Origin: an uncultured Stenotrophomonas sp.
Lineage (GTDB): Bacteria; Pseudomonadota; Gammaproteobacteria; Xanthomonadales; Xanthomonadaceae
DNA: 64,000 nucleotides
NCBI GenBank assembly: GCA_913775725.1
Contig: CAJYNG010000004.1
Location: 1 to 64,000 of the forward strand
Direction of reading: 5' to 3'
Of this stretch, positions 32,440-42,138 are shown piece by piece; positions within the stretch are counted from its first letter, which is position 1, and every line of letters starts with the position of its first letter. A model generated the notes under the pieces. The model searched no databases, was not told the origin of the DNA, and saw only the letters and a program-made list of their open reading frames with translations. The position numbers and the translations under genes are program-made.

Positions 32440-33611
32440 GCAAGGCTCCTTTCAACAAGGGGAGTGCCCAGGTCGGCCAGCGGATGCGCGGCATCGGCCC
32501 AGGGGGAAGCGAAGAAGGTGTCGGCCCACGCGCCGGTGGCCTCGACCAGGGTGGCCGGATTCCACTGCGGATTGCGGTCCTTGTCGATCAGCAGCGCGCG
32601 GATGCCTTCGGCGAAATCACCGTGGGCGGCGCAATGCAGCGCGGTGATGTACTCCAGCCGGTAGACGCCGGCCAGGTCCTGGCCGGCGCTGCGGCGCTGC
32701 AGCTCGAACGCCAGACGTGCCGAGCCGGGCGCGCCGGCGGCAAGGGTCTTCTGTGCAGCCTGCAACCACGCATCGTCGGTCTGCAGGCCGGCAATGCGCG
32801 TCACGATGGCCTGCAGGTCATCGCCTTCGCACAGCGCTTCGACCTGTGCAGCATTGGCCAGCAACGGGCCGGTGGCGGCGTCACTGGCATGCGACTGCAG
32901 CAGATGGGTCAGGCGCTCGTGGTTGTGTGCGGCGTCACTGGACCAGGCCACCTGCAACAGCGCATCGAACACCGCGCTGCGGCGTTCTTCAACCACGTGC
33001 ACATCGGCCAGGCCGGCATAGATGGCATCGCCCGGGTTGAGCAGTGCGCCAGTCAGGGCCAGGAACAGACCGCCCTTGCCCGGTACGCGCGGCAGCAGCC
33101 AGCTGCCACCGACATCGGGGAACAGGCCAACAGTGATTTCCGGGAAGGCCAGCTTGGAGCGCTCGCTGACCACGCGGTGGCTGGCGCCGGACATCAGGCC
33201 GATGCCACCGCCCATCACGATGCCATGGCCCCAGCACAGGATCGGCTTAGTGTAGGTGTGGATGAGGTAATCGACGCGGTATTCCACGTCGAAGAACTCG
33301 GCCGCGTAGTCGTTCTCGCGGATGTCGCTGCGGCCGGCCTCACGGAAGGTGACCATGGCCTTGTACAGGCTGTGCAGGTCACCACCAGCACAGAACGCCT
33401 TTTCGCCAGCGCCCTGCAGCACCACCATGGCGATGCCGTCGTCGTCGGCCCAGGCGTTGAGCTGATTCAGCAGCAGGTGCGCCATCGGAAGCGAGAAGCC
33501 ATTGAGCGTACGCGGCGCGTTGAGCGTGGCGATACCGATGCGCGTGCCGTTGCCGGCCACGCGCTCTTCGAACAGCACCGGCGCATCGTCGGCAGCGGTG
33601 TCGGTGCTCAT
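32436..33611 (-). CDS. 3-hydroxyisobutyryl-CoA hydrolase
   Basis: A crotonase-fold thioesterase of 391 aa that releases 3-hydroxyisobutyrate from its CoA ester in valine catabolism. The oxyanion-hole and catalytic blocks read FCAGGDLHSLY, HGIVMGGGIGLMSGASHRV and FPEITVGLFPDVGGSWLLPR (Glu and Asp as in HIBCH). The long C-terminal part with LAFELQRRSAGQDLAGVYRLEY distinguishes it from simple enoyl-CoA hydratases. ATG at 33611, overlapping the preceding gene by 4 bases. Confidence 0.92.
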   Translation of the reverse strand: MSTDTAADDAPVLFEERVAGNGTRIGIATLNAPRTLNGFSLPMAHLLLNQLNAWADDDGIAMVVLQGAGEKAFCAGGDLHSLYKAMVTFREAGRSDIRENDYAAEFFDVEYRVDYLIHTYTKPILCWGHGIVMGGGIGLMSGASHRVVSERSKLAFPEITVGLFPDVGGSWLLPRVPGKGGLFLALTGALLNPGDAIYAGLADVHVVEERRSAVFDALLQVAWSSDAAHNHERLTHLLQSHASDAATGPLLANAAQVEALCEGDDLQAIVTRIAGLQTDDAWLQAAQKTLAAGAPGSARLAFELQRRSAGQDLAGVYRLEYITALHCAAHGDFAEGIRALLIDKDRNPQWNPATLVEATGAWADTFFASPWADAAHPLADLGTPLVERSLA

Positions 33612-34405
33612 GCGTTCTTCCACTGCGCGGCACGCTTTTCCAGGAAGGCGGTTACGCCCTCGACCTGGTCGGCGGTGTCGAACAGGTCGACGAAGGCTTC
33701 ACGCTCGGCCACCAGCGCCGAGGCGTGGGTGCCGGTGCGGGTGGACTGCACCAGGGTCTTGCAGGCGGCGATGCTGGTCGGGCTCTGCTTGCCAGCCTTC
33801 TTCGCCCATTCCAGCGCCAGTGCCTTGGATTCGCCCTTGCCGACCTTTTCTTCGGCCAGCCCAATGCGCAGCGCGGTCTCGGCGTTGATGCGCTCACCCA
33901 GCAGGATCATGCGCTTGGCCCAGCCCTCGCCGACCAGGCGCGGCAGGTTCTGGGTGCCGCCGGCGCACGGCAGCAGGCCGACGGTGGCCTCCGGCAGCGC
34001 GACCTGGGCATGGTCTTCGATGATGCGCAGGTCGCAGGCCAGCGCACATTCCAGGCCGCCACCCATCGCATAGCCGTTGATCGCGGCGATGGACACGCCA
34101 CGGAACCCGGACAGCGCTTCGAAGGCTTCGCCGAAGCGGCGCGCAGCCTCGCGTGCGGCGGCCTTGTCGCCGGAGGCGAACTGGTTGAGGTCAGCGCCGG
34201 CGGAGAAGAACTTCTCGCCGTCACCGGTGATCACCAGCGCGTAGATATCGCGGTCCGCGTTGAGCGCGCCCACCAGGTCGCGCAGCGCCGACAGGCTGTG
34301 CACGGTCCAGGTGTGCGCCGGCGGGTTGTTCAGGGTGACCACGGCGGTGTGGCCATCCACCTCCACCTTCAGGCCCACGTGCTCCTGGGTACGCCAATCC
34401 TTCAT
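33608..34405 (-). CDS. Enoyl-CoA hydratase/isomerase
   Basis: A 265-aa crotonase-family enzyme, in this operon probably hydrating methacrylyl-CoA to 3-hydroxyisobutyryl-CoA. Conserved blocks: FFSAGADLNQFASGD (first oxyanion-hole strand), INGYAMGGGLECALACDLRI (second) and LPEATVGLLPCAGGTQNLPR with the catalytic Glu pair region. It overlaps both neighbours by 4 bases. Confidence 0.92.
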   Translation of the reverse strand: MKDWRTQEHVGLKVEVDGHTAVVTLNNPPAHTWTVHSLSALRDLVGALNADRDIYALVITGDGEKFFSAGADLNQFASGDKAAAREAARRFGEAFEALSGFRGVSIAAINGYAMGGGLECALACDLRIIEDHAQVALPEATVGLLPCAGGTQNLPRLVGEGWAKRMILLGERINAETALRIGLAEEKVGKGESKALALEWAKKAGKQSPTSIAACKTLVQSTRTGTHASALVAEREAFVDLFDTADQVEGVTAFLEKRAAQWKNA

Positions 34406-35568
34406 CGCAGTTCCTCTTCGGTGTTGAGCAGATGACGGGCAACGATCACCCGCATGATCTCGTTGGTGCCTTCCAGGATCTGGTGCACGCGGCAGTCACG
34501 CAGCAAGCGCTCGATCGGGTATTCGCGGATGTAGCCGTAGCCCCCGTGGATCTGCAGCGCTTCGTTGCAGACGTTGAAACCGGCATCGGTGGCGAAGCGC
34601 TTGGCCATCGCGCACCACACGTTGGCGTCGCTGGCACCGGCATCGAGCTTGCGCGCAGCGGTGTGCACCATCTGCCGTGCAGCCACCAGCTGGGTGACCA
34701 TGTCGGCCAGCTTGAACTGCAGCGCCTGGAACTCGGCCAGCGCCTTGCCGAACTGGCGGCGCTCGCCCATGTAGCGGCGTGCGGCATCCAGCGCGCCCTG
34801 CGCTGCCCCCAGCGAGCAGGCGGCGATGTTGATGCGGCCGCCATCCAGCCCCTTCATCGCCAGCTTGAAGCCGCCGCCTTCCTCTCCCAGAAGGTGGCTG
34901 ACCGGCACGCGGACGTTCTCAAAGGTGATGCCACGGGTGGGCTGGCTGTTCCAGCCCATCTTTTCTTCCTTGCGGCCGAAGCTGATGCCCGGCAGGTCCG
35001 ACGGCACTGCAATGGCGCTGACGCCACCGGCACCGGCACCGCCGGTACGCGCCATCACCACCAGCAGTTCGGTGGCACCGGCGCCGGAGATGAAGGCCTT
35101 GGAGCCGTTCAGCACGTAGAAGTCGCCATCGCGCACGGCGGTGGTCTTCAGCGAGGCCGCATCGGAACCGGCGCCCGGCTCGGTCAGGCAGTACGAGGCC
35201 AGCTTGCTACCCGCGGACAGATCCTGGCCCCACGCATCGCGCAGTACCGGCTGGCCCCACTTGGACACCATCCACGAGGCCATGTTGTGGATGCTGATGT
35301 AGGCCGCGGTCGACGGATCGACGTTGGCGAGCTCCTCGATGACGACGGCGGCATCCAGTCGGCTCAGGCCGCTGCCGCCCACTTCCGGGTCCATGTACAG
35401 ACCGCAGAAGCCCAGTTCACCGGCCTTGGCGATCGCCTCGCGCGGAAAGATGCCCTCCGCATCCCATCGCGCGGCGTGTGGCGCCAGTTCGGCCTGTGCG
35501 AAGTCGCGCGCAGCCTCGCGGTACGCCTGCTGCGCTTCTTCCAGTTCCGTCGTCATCGAGTGGCTCAT
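34402..35568 (-). CDS. Acyl-CoA dehydrogenase, probably isobutyryl-CoA dehydrogenase
   Basis: A 388-aa FAD flavoenzyme. Signatures: SYCLTEPGAGSDAASLKTTA, KAFISGAGATELLVVMARTG, AARRYMGERRQFGKALAEFQ, and the C-terminal QIHGGYGYIREYPIERLLRD / QILEGTNEIMR. Placed directly after mmsA (14-base gap) and before the hydratase, it most likely turns isobutyryl-CoA into methacrylyl-CoA. Exact chain preference is inferred from context. Confidence 0.9.
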   Translation of the reverse strand: MSHSMTTELEEAQQAYREAARDFAQAELAPHAARWDAEGIFPREAIAKAGELGFCGLYMDPEVGGSGLSRLDAAVVIEELANVDPSTAAYISIHNMASWMVSKWGQPVLRDAWGQDLSAGSKLASYCLTEPGAGSDAASLKTTAVRDGDFYVLNGSKAFISGAGATELLVVMARTGGAGAGGVSAIAVPSDLPGISFGRKEEKMGWNSQPTRGITFENVRVPVSHLLGEEGGGFKLAMKGLDGGRINIAACSLGAAQGALDAARRYMGERRQFGKALAEFQALQFKLADMVTQLVAARQMVHTAARKLDAGASDANVWCAMAKRFATDAGFNVCNEALQIHGGYGYIREYPIERLLRDCRVHQILEGTNEIMRVIVARHLLNTEEELR

Positions 35569-35582
35569 GGCTGCTCCTGCCG

Positions 35583-37088
35583 TTACTTCAGGCTGATCGT
35601 GGTGTTGACGCCGTGGCTCAGCGTCTCGTCATCGAACCAGCGTGCGGTGACCGTCTTGGTCTGGGTGTAGAACAGCACCACCTGCTTGCCGTACGGGCCC
35701 AGGTCGCCCAGCTTGGACGCGCGCGAACCGGTGAAGGAGAACAGCGGCACCGGCACCGGGATCGGCACGTTGATGCCGACCTGGCCGACGTCGATGTCTT
35801 CCTGGAACTTGCGCGCGGCCGCGCCGGACTGGGTGAACAGTGCAGTACCGTTGCCGTTCGGGTTGCTGTTGACCATCGCGATGGCGTCTTCCAGCGTTTC
35901 CGCTTCGAGGATGACCAGCACCGGCCCGAAGATTTCTTCCTGGTAGATGCGCATGTCGGTGGTGACACCGGCAAAGATGGTCGGGCCGACGAAATTGCCC
36001 TTCTCGAAGCCATCGACCTGCGGCTTGCGGCCATCCAGCACCAGCTTGGCGCCCTGCTCCACGCCCGAGGCGATCAGGCCTTCCACGCGCTCGCGGGCGC
36101 TGCAGGAAATGACCGGGCCGACGTCGGTGCCGGACACGGTGCCGGCGCTGACCTTCAGGGTCTGGGCCTTGGCCACCAGGTCCTGCACCCAGCCGCGCGC
36201 TTCACCGACCAGCACCAGGGTGGAGGCGGCCATGCAACGCTGGCCAGCGGCGCCGAAGGCGGCACCGACCATCGCGTTGAGGGTCTGTTCCTTGTTCGCG
36301 TCGGGCAGCACCACGGCGTGGTTCTTGGCGCCCATCATGCACTGCACGCGCTTGCCGGCCAGCGAGGCACGGTTGTAGACGTGGGTGCCCACGCGGGTGG
36401 AACCGACGAACGAGACGGCCTTGATGTCCGGGTGGTCGCAGATCGCGTTGACCACTTCTTCGCCACCGTGGACGACGTTCAGCACGCCCTTCGGAATGCC
36501 TGCTTCCAGCGCCAGCTCGACCAGGCGCATGGTGACCATCGGGTCCTGCTCGGACGGCTTGAGGATGAAGGTGTTGCCGGTGGCGATCGCCATCGGGAAC
36601 ATCCACAGCGGGATCATCGCCGGGAAGTTGAACGGGGTGATGCCGGCGCACACGCCCAGCGGCTGCATGATCGAGTAGGTGTCGACGCCGGTGGCCACGT
36701 TGTTGGCCAGCTCGCCCAGCTGCAGATTGCCGATGGCGGCGGCGTGCTCGACCACTTCCAGACCGCGGAACACATCGCCTTCGGCGTCCGGCAGGGTCTT
36801 GCCCTGTTCGGCGGTGAGGATGTGGGCCAGCTCGCTCATGTTCTCGCGGATCAGCTGCTGGTACTTCAGGAAGATGCGCGCGCGGACGCCGATCGGGGTC
36901 TTGCGCCAGGTCTTGAAGGCTTCCTTGGCGGCGGCGACGGCGGCGTCCACTTCGCCGGCGGTGGCGAACGGCACCTTGGCCAGCACGTCCTGGGTGGCGG
37001 GATTGATCACGTCCTGCCAGTGGGAAGTGGCCGATTCAACGAACTGGCCATCGATCAGCATGCGGATACGGGGCGCTGCAACAGTCAT
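35583..37088 (-). CDS. mmsA: Methylmalonate-semialdehyde dehydrogenase (CoA-acylating)
   Basis: Converts methylmalonate semialdehyde to propionyl-CoA with NAD and CoA, the end of valine degradation. An ALDH-family protein of 501 aa with [21 protein letters not shown], the NAD-binding [12 protein letters not shown] and the catalytic Cys in [17 protein letters not shown]. It is the first gene of the five-gene operon. The ATG at 37088 faces the divergent regulator at 37204 across 115 bases. Confidence 0.95.
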   Translation of the reverse strand: MTVAAPRIRMLIDGQFVESATSHWQDVINPATQDVLAKVPFATAGEVDAAVAAAKEAFKTWRKTPIGVRARIFLKYQQLIRENMSELAHILTAEQGKTLPDAEGDVFRGLEVVEHAAAIGNLQLGELANNVATGVDTYSIMQPLGVCAGITPFNFPAMIPLWMFPMAIATGNTFILKPSEQDPMVTMRLVELALEAGIPKGVLNVVHGGEEVVNAICDHPDIKAVSFVGSTRVGTHVYNRASLAGKRVQCMMGAKNHAVVLPDANKEQTLNAMVGAAFGAAGQRCMAASTLVLVGEARGWVQDLVAKAQTLKVSAGTVSGTDVGPVISCSARERVEGLIASGVEQGAKLVLDGRKPQVDGFEKGNFVGPTIFAGVTTDMRIYQEEIFGPVLVILEAETLEDAIAMVNSNPNGNGTALFTQSGAAARKFQEDIDVGQVGINVPIPVPVPLFSFTGSRASKLGDLGPYGKQVVLFYTQTKTVTARWFDDETLSHGVNTTISLK

Positions 37089-37126
37089 GACGACAATCCC
37101 ACAGGGTGCGAAAGATGCTTGGCATT

Positions 37127-37209
37127 ATTCACAGCACCCACCTCGATTTCCGGGCTGAATCCGCTTAATCTGGCCAACACGCCAGACGATTCATGTTAAT
37201 TCTGTGAAT
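37127..37209. promoter_or_regulatory. Inverted-repeat operator between mmsA and its regulator
   Basis: ATTCACAG (37127-37134) and its exact complement CTGTGAAT (37202-37209) flank the divergent promoter region 68 bases apart; both extend with ATTATTC-like bases. The second copy overlaps the GTG start (37204) of the regulator, suggesting autorepression together with control of mmsA. The 68-base spacing would allow looping. Confidence 0.5.
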
Positions 37210-38571
37210 TATTCAGCCACCCAGCGACAACTTGGCCTGCGCCTGTTGCGGCTGCGCGAACAGCGTGGCTACAGCCAGGCTGACCTGGCACGGGCGCTGG
37301 GGCTGTCGGCCAGTTACCTGAACCAGATCGAGCGCAACAAGCGCCCGCTCACACCGGCCGTGCAGAAGAAGCTGGGCGAAGTATTGGGCGACGTTTCGGC
37401 GCTGTTCGACGACGATGAGCCCGCTGCGCTGCAGGAGTCACTGGGCGAGACCCTGCGCGACCTCGGCCTGGCCGACGTCAGCGCCACCGAACTGCGCGCC
37501 CTGGCCGGCAACCTGCCGCAGGTCAGCCGCGCGCTGCTGGATCTGCACCGCCGCCACCTGGCGCTGCGCGAGCATGCCGCCGCGCTGGAATTCCAGCTGG
37601 GCGAACCCGGCGCCGGCAGCACCCTGCCCGCTGGCGACCAGGTGCGCGAGTTCTTCAACCGCATGCACAACCACATTCCCGAGCTGGATGAGCTGGCCGA
37701 GCAGCTGTTCGCCGAATGGGGACTGTCGCCCGGGCACGTAGCACCGCGGCTGCGCCAGCTGCTGGCCGACCGCCACGGCGTGCTGGTGGAAGTGGCGGCG
37801 CTGCAGGCCGGGCGCGAGAAGCGCCAGTTCGACGCCGGTGCCCGGCGGCTGTGGCTACCCGACTATCTGGAACCGGGCCAGCAGGCGTTCCAGATGGCCG
37901 CCGAGCTGGCCCTGCACGGGTACCTGCCGCAGATCGATGCGGTGGTGGCGCGTGCCGGCTTCACCGATGAGGCACGCATCGCGCAGGCGCGCGTCGGCCT
38001 GTCGAACTATTTCGCCGGCGCGCTGGTGATGCCGTACATGCGCTTCCTGCGTGCGGCCGAAGCCAGCAGCTACGACATCGAGCTGCTGGCGCATCAGTTC
38101 GGCGTCGGCTTCGAAGCGGTCTGCCACCGGCTGAGCACGCTGGCGCGGCGCAGTGCGCCCGGCCTGCCGTTCTTCTTCATCCGCGTGGACCGCGCCGGCA
38201 ATGTGTCAAAGCGTCATTCGGCCACCGATTTTCATTTCTCGCAGGTGGGTGGTTCGTGCCCGCTGTGGATCGTCTACGAGGCGTTCAACCAGCCCGGCCG
38301 CATCCTCACCCAGACCGCGCGCATGCCCGATGGGCGGCGGCATTTCTGGCTGGCGCGGCAGGTCAGCAGCGGACCGGTCGGCCATGGCCAGCCGCGCAAG
38401 ACATTTGCGGTGGCACTGGGCTGCGATCTTCAGCATGCCGAGCGGCTGGTGTATTCGCTCGGGCTGGATGTGCAGAGCCCGGGCAACTCGGTGTCGATCG
38501 GGCCGGGCTGCCGGGTGTGCCCGCGTGAGGACTGCATGCAGCGCGCGTTTGCGCAATTGCCGGGGCGGTAG
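37204..38571 (+). CDS. XRE-type short-chain acyl-CoA-responsive regulator of the valine operon
   Basis: A 455-aa regulator. Residues ~8-65 are a Cro/cI helix-turn-helix (LRLREQRGYSQADLARALGLS, YLNQIERNKRPLT). A long central domain of the IrrE/ImmA-peptidase-like type follows, then the DUF2083-type end with cysteines GCRVCPREDCMQRAF. This architecture is that of RamB/PrpC-type regulators that sense propionyl- or acetyl-CoA-linked metabolism. Being divergent from mmsA, it probably controls the valine operon. The GTG start at 37204 sits in an operator-like half-site. Confidence 0.88.
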   Translation: MNYSATQRQLGLRLLRLREQRGYSQADLARALGLSASYLNQIERNKRPLTPAVQKKLGEVLGDVSALFDDDEPAALQESLGETLRDLGLADVSATELRALAGNLPQVSRALLDLHRRHLALREHAAALEFQLGEPGAGSTLPAGDQVREFFNRMHNHIPELDELAEQLFAEWGLSPGHVAPRLRQLLADRHGVLVEVAALQAGREKRQFDAGARRLWLPDYLEPGQQAFQMAAELALHGYLPQIDAVVARAGFTDEARIAQARVGLSNYFAGALVMPYMRFLRAAEASSYDIELLAHQFGVGFEAVCHRLSTLARRSAPGLPFFFIRVDRAGNVSKRHSATDFHFSQVGGSCPLWIVYEAFNQPGRILTQTARMPDGRRHFWLARQVSSGPVGHGQPRKTFAVALGCDLQHAERLVYSLGLDVQSPGNSVSIGPGCRVCPREDCMQRAFAQLPGR

Positions 38572-38656
38572 GGTTGGTTCGGCAGGGCTGCGCCCTGCAC
38601 CTGCCGAAGCAACAGCAAAAGCCGAAGCAACGTCAAAAGCTGGTGTCCTGTGGGAT

Positions 38657-38758
38657 GGCGGGGCGGTGTCGGATTGCGGGGACGCCGTGAACCCATCCCT
38701 GGGGGCTTGGCCGCGGCATCCATGCCGCGGACACCCCGCAATCCGACACCACCCCGCC
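38657..38758. repeat. Large nested inverted repeat
   Basis: Arms of 25 bases (38657-38681 and 38734-38758, one mismatch; core GGTGTCGGATTGCGGGG) enclose 52 bases, within which CCGCGGCAT/ATGCCGCGG (38711-38730) forms a second hairpin. It follows the regulator gene. It is not a SMAG element and no open frame crosses it. Confidence 0.85.
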
Positions 38759-38775
38759 TTCGACAGGTTCCTGCT

Positions 38776-38932
38776 GCTGTTGGTGGGTGCTGACCGTTGG
38801 TCGGCACGCTGCTGTTGGTAGGTGTCGACCTTGGTCGACACGGTAGATCCACGCCATGCGTGGATGCTCTTCGATGAATGTTCGAAGTATTCGATTTCGG
38901 CGGGGTTCCATCCACGCATGGCGTGGATCTAC
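38776..38932. repeat. SMAG cluster, two sequence types
   Basis: 38843-38932 is an inverted pair: GTAGATCCACGCCATGCGTG... and ...GGCGTGGATCTAC. Just before it, two related units with cores TGCTGACCGTTGGTCGGCA and TGTCGACCTTGGTCGACA (38787-38841) form another palindromic type. The cluster precedes the DUF1028 gene. Confidence 0.8.
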
Positions 38933-38987
38933 TAAACCTTTCGTGCGTAGGCTGCATCCCATTGCAATGCCTGCCCTGGAGATGGCC

Positions 38988-39941
38988 ATGTCCCTGCTGC
39001 GTTCCTGTTTGGCCCTGCTGCTTGCTGCCGTCGCTGCACCGGCGTGGGCGACGTTTTCGATCGTGGCCTGCAACGAGGCCGGCGACTGTGGTGTGGCGGT
39101 GGCCACGCACAATCTCGGCGTCGGTGGCGTCGGGGTTCCGTGGGCGCAGGCCAACGTGGGCGCGGTCGCCAGCCAGTTCGAAACCAACCCGACCTATGGG
39201 TCGAAGGGTCTGGCGCTGATGGCCAAAGGCCGCACGCCTGCGCAGGTGCTCAAGCAATTGTTGGATGAAGACGGTGACTTCGATGGCACCACGCTTGCCG
39301 AGCGACAGGTGGGACTGGTCAGCGCGCGCGGCGGCAATGCGCAGTACACCGGCGCTACCGCGCAGCAGGCGGATTGGGCCGGTGCGCAGGGCGAAGGCAT
39401 GCTGAGCGTGCAGGGCAATGGCCTGGCCGGGCCAGAGGTGCTGGCATCGATGCAACGCGTCTTCGCCACCTCACGTGGGCCGCTGGCCGCGCGCCTGCTG
39501 TCGGCGCTGGAAGCGGGTCAGGCCGCAGGTGGTCAACGCAGCGGGCAATGGTCGGCGGCGCTGCTGGTGCGCACGCCGGGGGGCGACTGGCAGGACACCG
39601 ACCTGCGCGTGGACGCTGATCCACGTGCGGTCGCGAAGCTGCGCGAGCTGTACGACATGCGTCTGTCCAACGAGGCGATCATCCGCGCGGAGGAGCATTG
39701 GGAGAAGGGTGATGTGGCAGCTGCGCGCGCGGCGCTGGCAACGTCGTTGTCACTGGCCCACGGCTGGGACCGCACCTGGGCGCGTGCTGCGCGACTGGCC
39801 ATGCGGCAGGGTGATACCGCGCTGGCCAGCGAATACCTCGCCGGCCTGCGTGCGCTCAATCCGGGCTGGGTGAAACAGGAGCTGGCGCTGCCGTTGTATG
39901 CGCCGTTGCGGGGCGATGCGGTGGTGGAGCCGTGGCGCTGA
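38988..39941 (+). CDS. Exported DUF1028 protein
   Basis: A 317-aa protein of the DUF1028 family (Ntn-hydrolase-like fold, function unknown). The signal peptide is MSLLRSCLALLLAAVAAPAWA, and the mature protein starts TFSIVACNEAGDCGVAVATHNLGVGG, the family hallmark. The domain runs to ~residue 225; the C-terminal ~90 residues (HWEKGDVAAARAALATSLSL...) look like a TPR-type helical repeat. GGAG lies eight bases before the ATG at 38988. Confidence 0.85.
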   Translation: MSLLRSCLALLLAAVAAPAWATFSIVACNEAGDCGVAVATHNLGVGGVGVPWAQANVGAVASQFETNPTYGSKGLALMAKGRTPAQVLKQLLDEDGDFDGTTLAERQVGLVSARGGNAQYTGATAQQADWAGAQGEGMLSVQGNGLAGPEVLASMQRVFATSRGPLAARLLSALEAGQAAGGQRSGQWSAALLVRTPGGDWQDTDLRVDADPRAVAKLRELYDMRLSNEAIIRAEEHWEKGDVAAARAALATSLSLAHGWDRTWARAARLAMRQGDTALASEYLAGLRALNPGWVKQELALPLYAPLRGDAVVEPWR

Positions 39942-39954
39942 GGCGCCCCGGGGA

Positions 39955-40040
39955 GGGGTCAGATCCGTTTTCCTGCGGAAAACGGATCTGACCCCGATTG
40001 CCCCCGATTGGAGATGCATCCACGCATGGCGTGGATCTAC
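39955..40040. repeat. GGGGTC inverted repeat plus SMAG unit
   Basis: 39955-39995 is a perfect hairpin with 19-base arms (GGGGTCAGATCCGTTTTCC and complement, loop TGC). A single SMAG unit, CATCCACGCATGGCGTGGAT plus CTAC, follows at 40017-40040. Both lie between the convergent DUF1028 and patatin genes. Confidence 0.85.
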
Positions 40041-40051
40041 CGGGGACCAGC

Positions 40052-41944
40052 TCAGTAAATCGGCGTCACCTTCATCTGCGGCAACGGGCGCGGTGCACCG
40101 TCGGTGAGGTCGGGGCCGAGGTCCTCCCAGCTGCGGCCCTGCTCGACCATCAACCCCCACAGCTGCTGCGAAGCCAGCCGCTTGTCTTCCGAGCCCAGCT
40201 TGTATGACGGCGGTGCCGGTTCACCGCGGGCAACCATCGAGTACGCCGCGCGATAGGCCAGCACCTGCTGCGCCGGGTCGTCGGTTCGCGCCACTTCCAG
40301 CGTGTAGCGCTGGTAGGCCGAGGCCAGGTTGCGCCAGCGGATCCAGTAGTGGTTCTCGAACGAGAACGAACAGAAGCGCGCACCGGCGAGGCTGCCCTTG
40401 TCGGCGATGCGGGTCAGCACCTCCTGTGGCATGTCCAGGTTCATGCCACCTTCGTCGCCCTGCAGGCTGACGTGCACGATGCGGTCGCGGTAGCCCGGTG
40501 CGCGCGCCTGCAGCAGATCGCGCCAGTTCTGCATGGTCGCCACCACTGCGAACAGGAAACGCCCCAGTTCCGCGGCCGCCAGCGGCGTAGCGATCGACTG
40601 ATAGGTGCGCTGCCAGCCATGACGGTTCTCGGTGGGCAGGAACACCGCGTGTTCCAGCGACTGGCGGCCAGTGCTGCCGTGGTTCACCTCTTCGGCGTGC
40701 TGCGGATAGACCAGATTGATGGCAAAGGTCGGCCAGCGCGGCAACGCGGCATCGAACAGGTGGATCGGGAAGTTACTGCTGATGCCACCATCGGAGAACC
40801 AGCAGATGCGGAACGCGGTGATCACCGGGCCGCAGGTCTGGCCGGCACTGGTCAGCCCTTCCATGCTGTCGGCGACGTTGTGCTCCTGATCGGCCGCAGG
40901 TGCGGTGGGTTCGCAGCGGCGCTCGCGGCGCGAGGGCTCGTGCAGCGGCACCGCGCTGATCAGCAACGGGAAGCTCAGACTCATGCGCGTGGCCACCAGC
41001 ACCGGCAGCTTCGGGCCCTGCGGCAGGTGGTAGTACCGACGCCCTTCCACCTCCAACGGCGGGCCGGCCTGTGTCACCAGCCACTGCACCACGCTGGCCG
41101 GGAACAGCTGCTCGAACTCCTCGCGCAGGAACCAGAACTGCGCGCCGCCCAGTGGCAGTGTGCGCGGCTCGTTGTGCGACACGCAGGTGGTGATCATCTG
41201 CAGGCTGATCGCATGCGGGCTGTCCGGCTCGCCGGCATAGCGCGGTGCATCGTGCAGGTCGGCGAAGGTGAGCGGTGCATCCAGCGGCTTGCCTGACAAC
41301 TGCTGCAGGCATTCATGCAGCCACTCGGTCAACGCTGGCTTGCGCGCATCGCGGCCGAGGCCGCTGCACAGGCCCAGCAGATTGCGCCGCGCCACCCGCG
41401 CCACCCGCAGCGCAGCACCGGCCACGCCAGCACCGTACGCGCACAGCAGTGATGGCAGCAGCGTGGCGGCCACGCCGCTCCAGCCTCCGCCCCACCAACC
41501 CAGGCCGAGCAGCAGCGCCAGCGACACCAGCACTTCCAGCGGCGCGATCTCGAACACGGCAACGGCCAGGCACAGCAGCTTGTGCGGCAGGCGGGCATTG
41601 CCGGTCAGCACCACCAGCAGCCGGTAGGCGGCGCGCGCGCCCCGTACGGGCTGGAACAGGCTGTAGATGAAGCCGCGCCGCGACAGCTGCGCCGATACCG
41701 CCGACAACCCGCCATAGCCGGCATCGCCAGGCAGATGCTCGCCGGCCTGCTGGCGGCGATCACCACACGCCGCCGCAGCCGCCACCGCCGCAGCGATGGC
41801 GCCGGCCGAGGTGCCGCCGATGCTCTTGAACCGATACTCGCGCGCCAGCGCCAGTACCGCATTGGGGTACACGATGCCGCTGGTGATGCCACCTTTCATG
41901 ACCAGATCGCAGTACTTGTCCGCCACTGTCTTGCCCCCGAGCAT
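40052..41944 (-). CDS. Patatin-like phospholipase with membrane segments
   Basis: A ~630-aa protein. The patatin Ser-Asp dyad is visible: GGTSAGAIAAAVAA (GxSxG, Ser nucleophile) after DLVMKGGITSGIVYP, and SDGGISSNFPIHLFD (DGG). Between them lie two hydrophobic segments (LLCLAVAVFEIAPLEVLVSLALLLGLG and AATLLPSLLCAYGAGVAGAAL), so the enzyme may be membrane-attached. It would hydrolyse lipids; the substrate is unknown. The start is uncertain: ATG at 41944 is the best near-domain start, and the frame extends to an ATG at 42004. It is divergent from the NAD salvage genes. Confidence 0.85.
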   Translation of the reverse strand: MLGGKTVADKYCDLVMKGGITSGIVYPNAVLALAREYRFKSIGGTSAGAIAAAVAAAAACGDRRQQAGEHLPGDAGYGGLSAVSAQLSRRGFIYSLFQPVRGARAAYRLLVVLTGNARLPHKLLCLAVAVFEIAPLEVLVSLALLLGLGWWGGGWSGVAATLLPSLLCAYGAGVAGAALRVARVARRNLLGLCSGLGRDARKPALTEWLHECLQQLSGKPLDAPLTFADLHDAPRYAGEPDSPHAISLQMITTCVSHNEPRTLPLGGAQFWFLREEFEQLFPASVVQWLVTQAGPPLEVEGRRYYHLPQGPKLPVLVATRMSLSFPLLISAVPLHEPSRRERRCEPTAPAADQEHNVADSMEGLTSAGQTCGPVITAFRICWFSDGGISSNFPIHLFDAALPRWPTFAINLVYPQHAEEVNHGSTGRQSLEHAVFLPTENRHGWQRTYQSIATPLAAAELGRFLFAVVATMQNWRDLLQARAPGYRDRIVHVSLQGDEGGMNLDMPQEVLTRIADKGSLAGARFCSFSFENHYWIRWRNLASAYQRYTLEVARTDDPAQQVLAYRAAYSMVARGEPAPPSYKLGSEDKRLASQQLWGLMVEQGRSWEDLGPDLTDGAPRPLPQMKVTPIY

Positions 41945-42138
41945 GCCGTCCGCCGCGTGGGTGCCAGTATGGCGCAGAGGCTTCTCAGGGCCTGAGAACA
42001 CCACCGCAGTCCGGGCAGGAATCTGCGGCGTTCAGCCGATGGCATGCCTGCAGGCTTGACCCGCCCTGCCATCGGCGTAGCATCTGCAGCAAGCCAAGGG
42101 ACAGACCCGCGGCTGCCACAACGACATGAGGGATTCTC

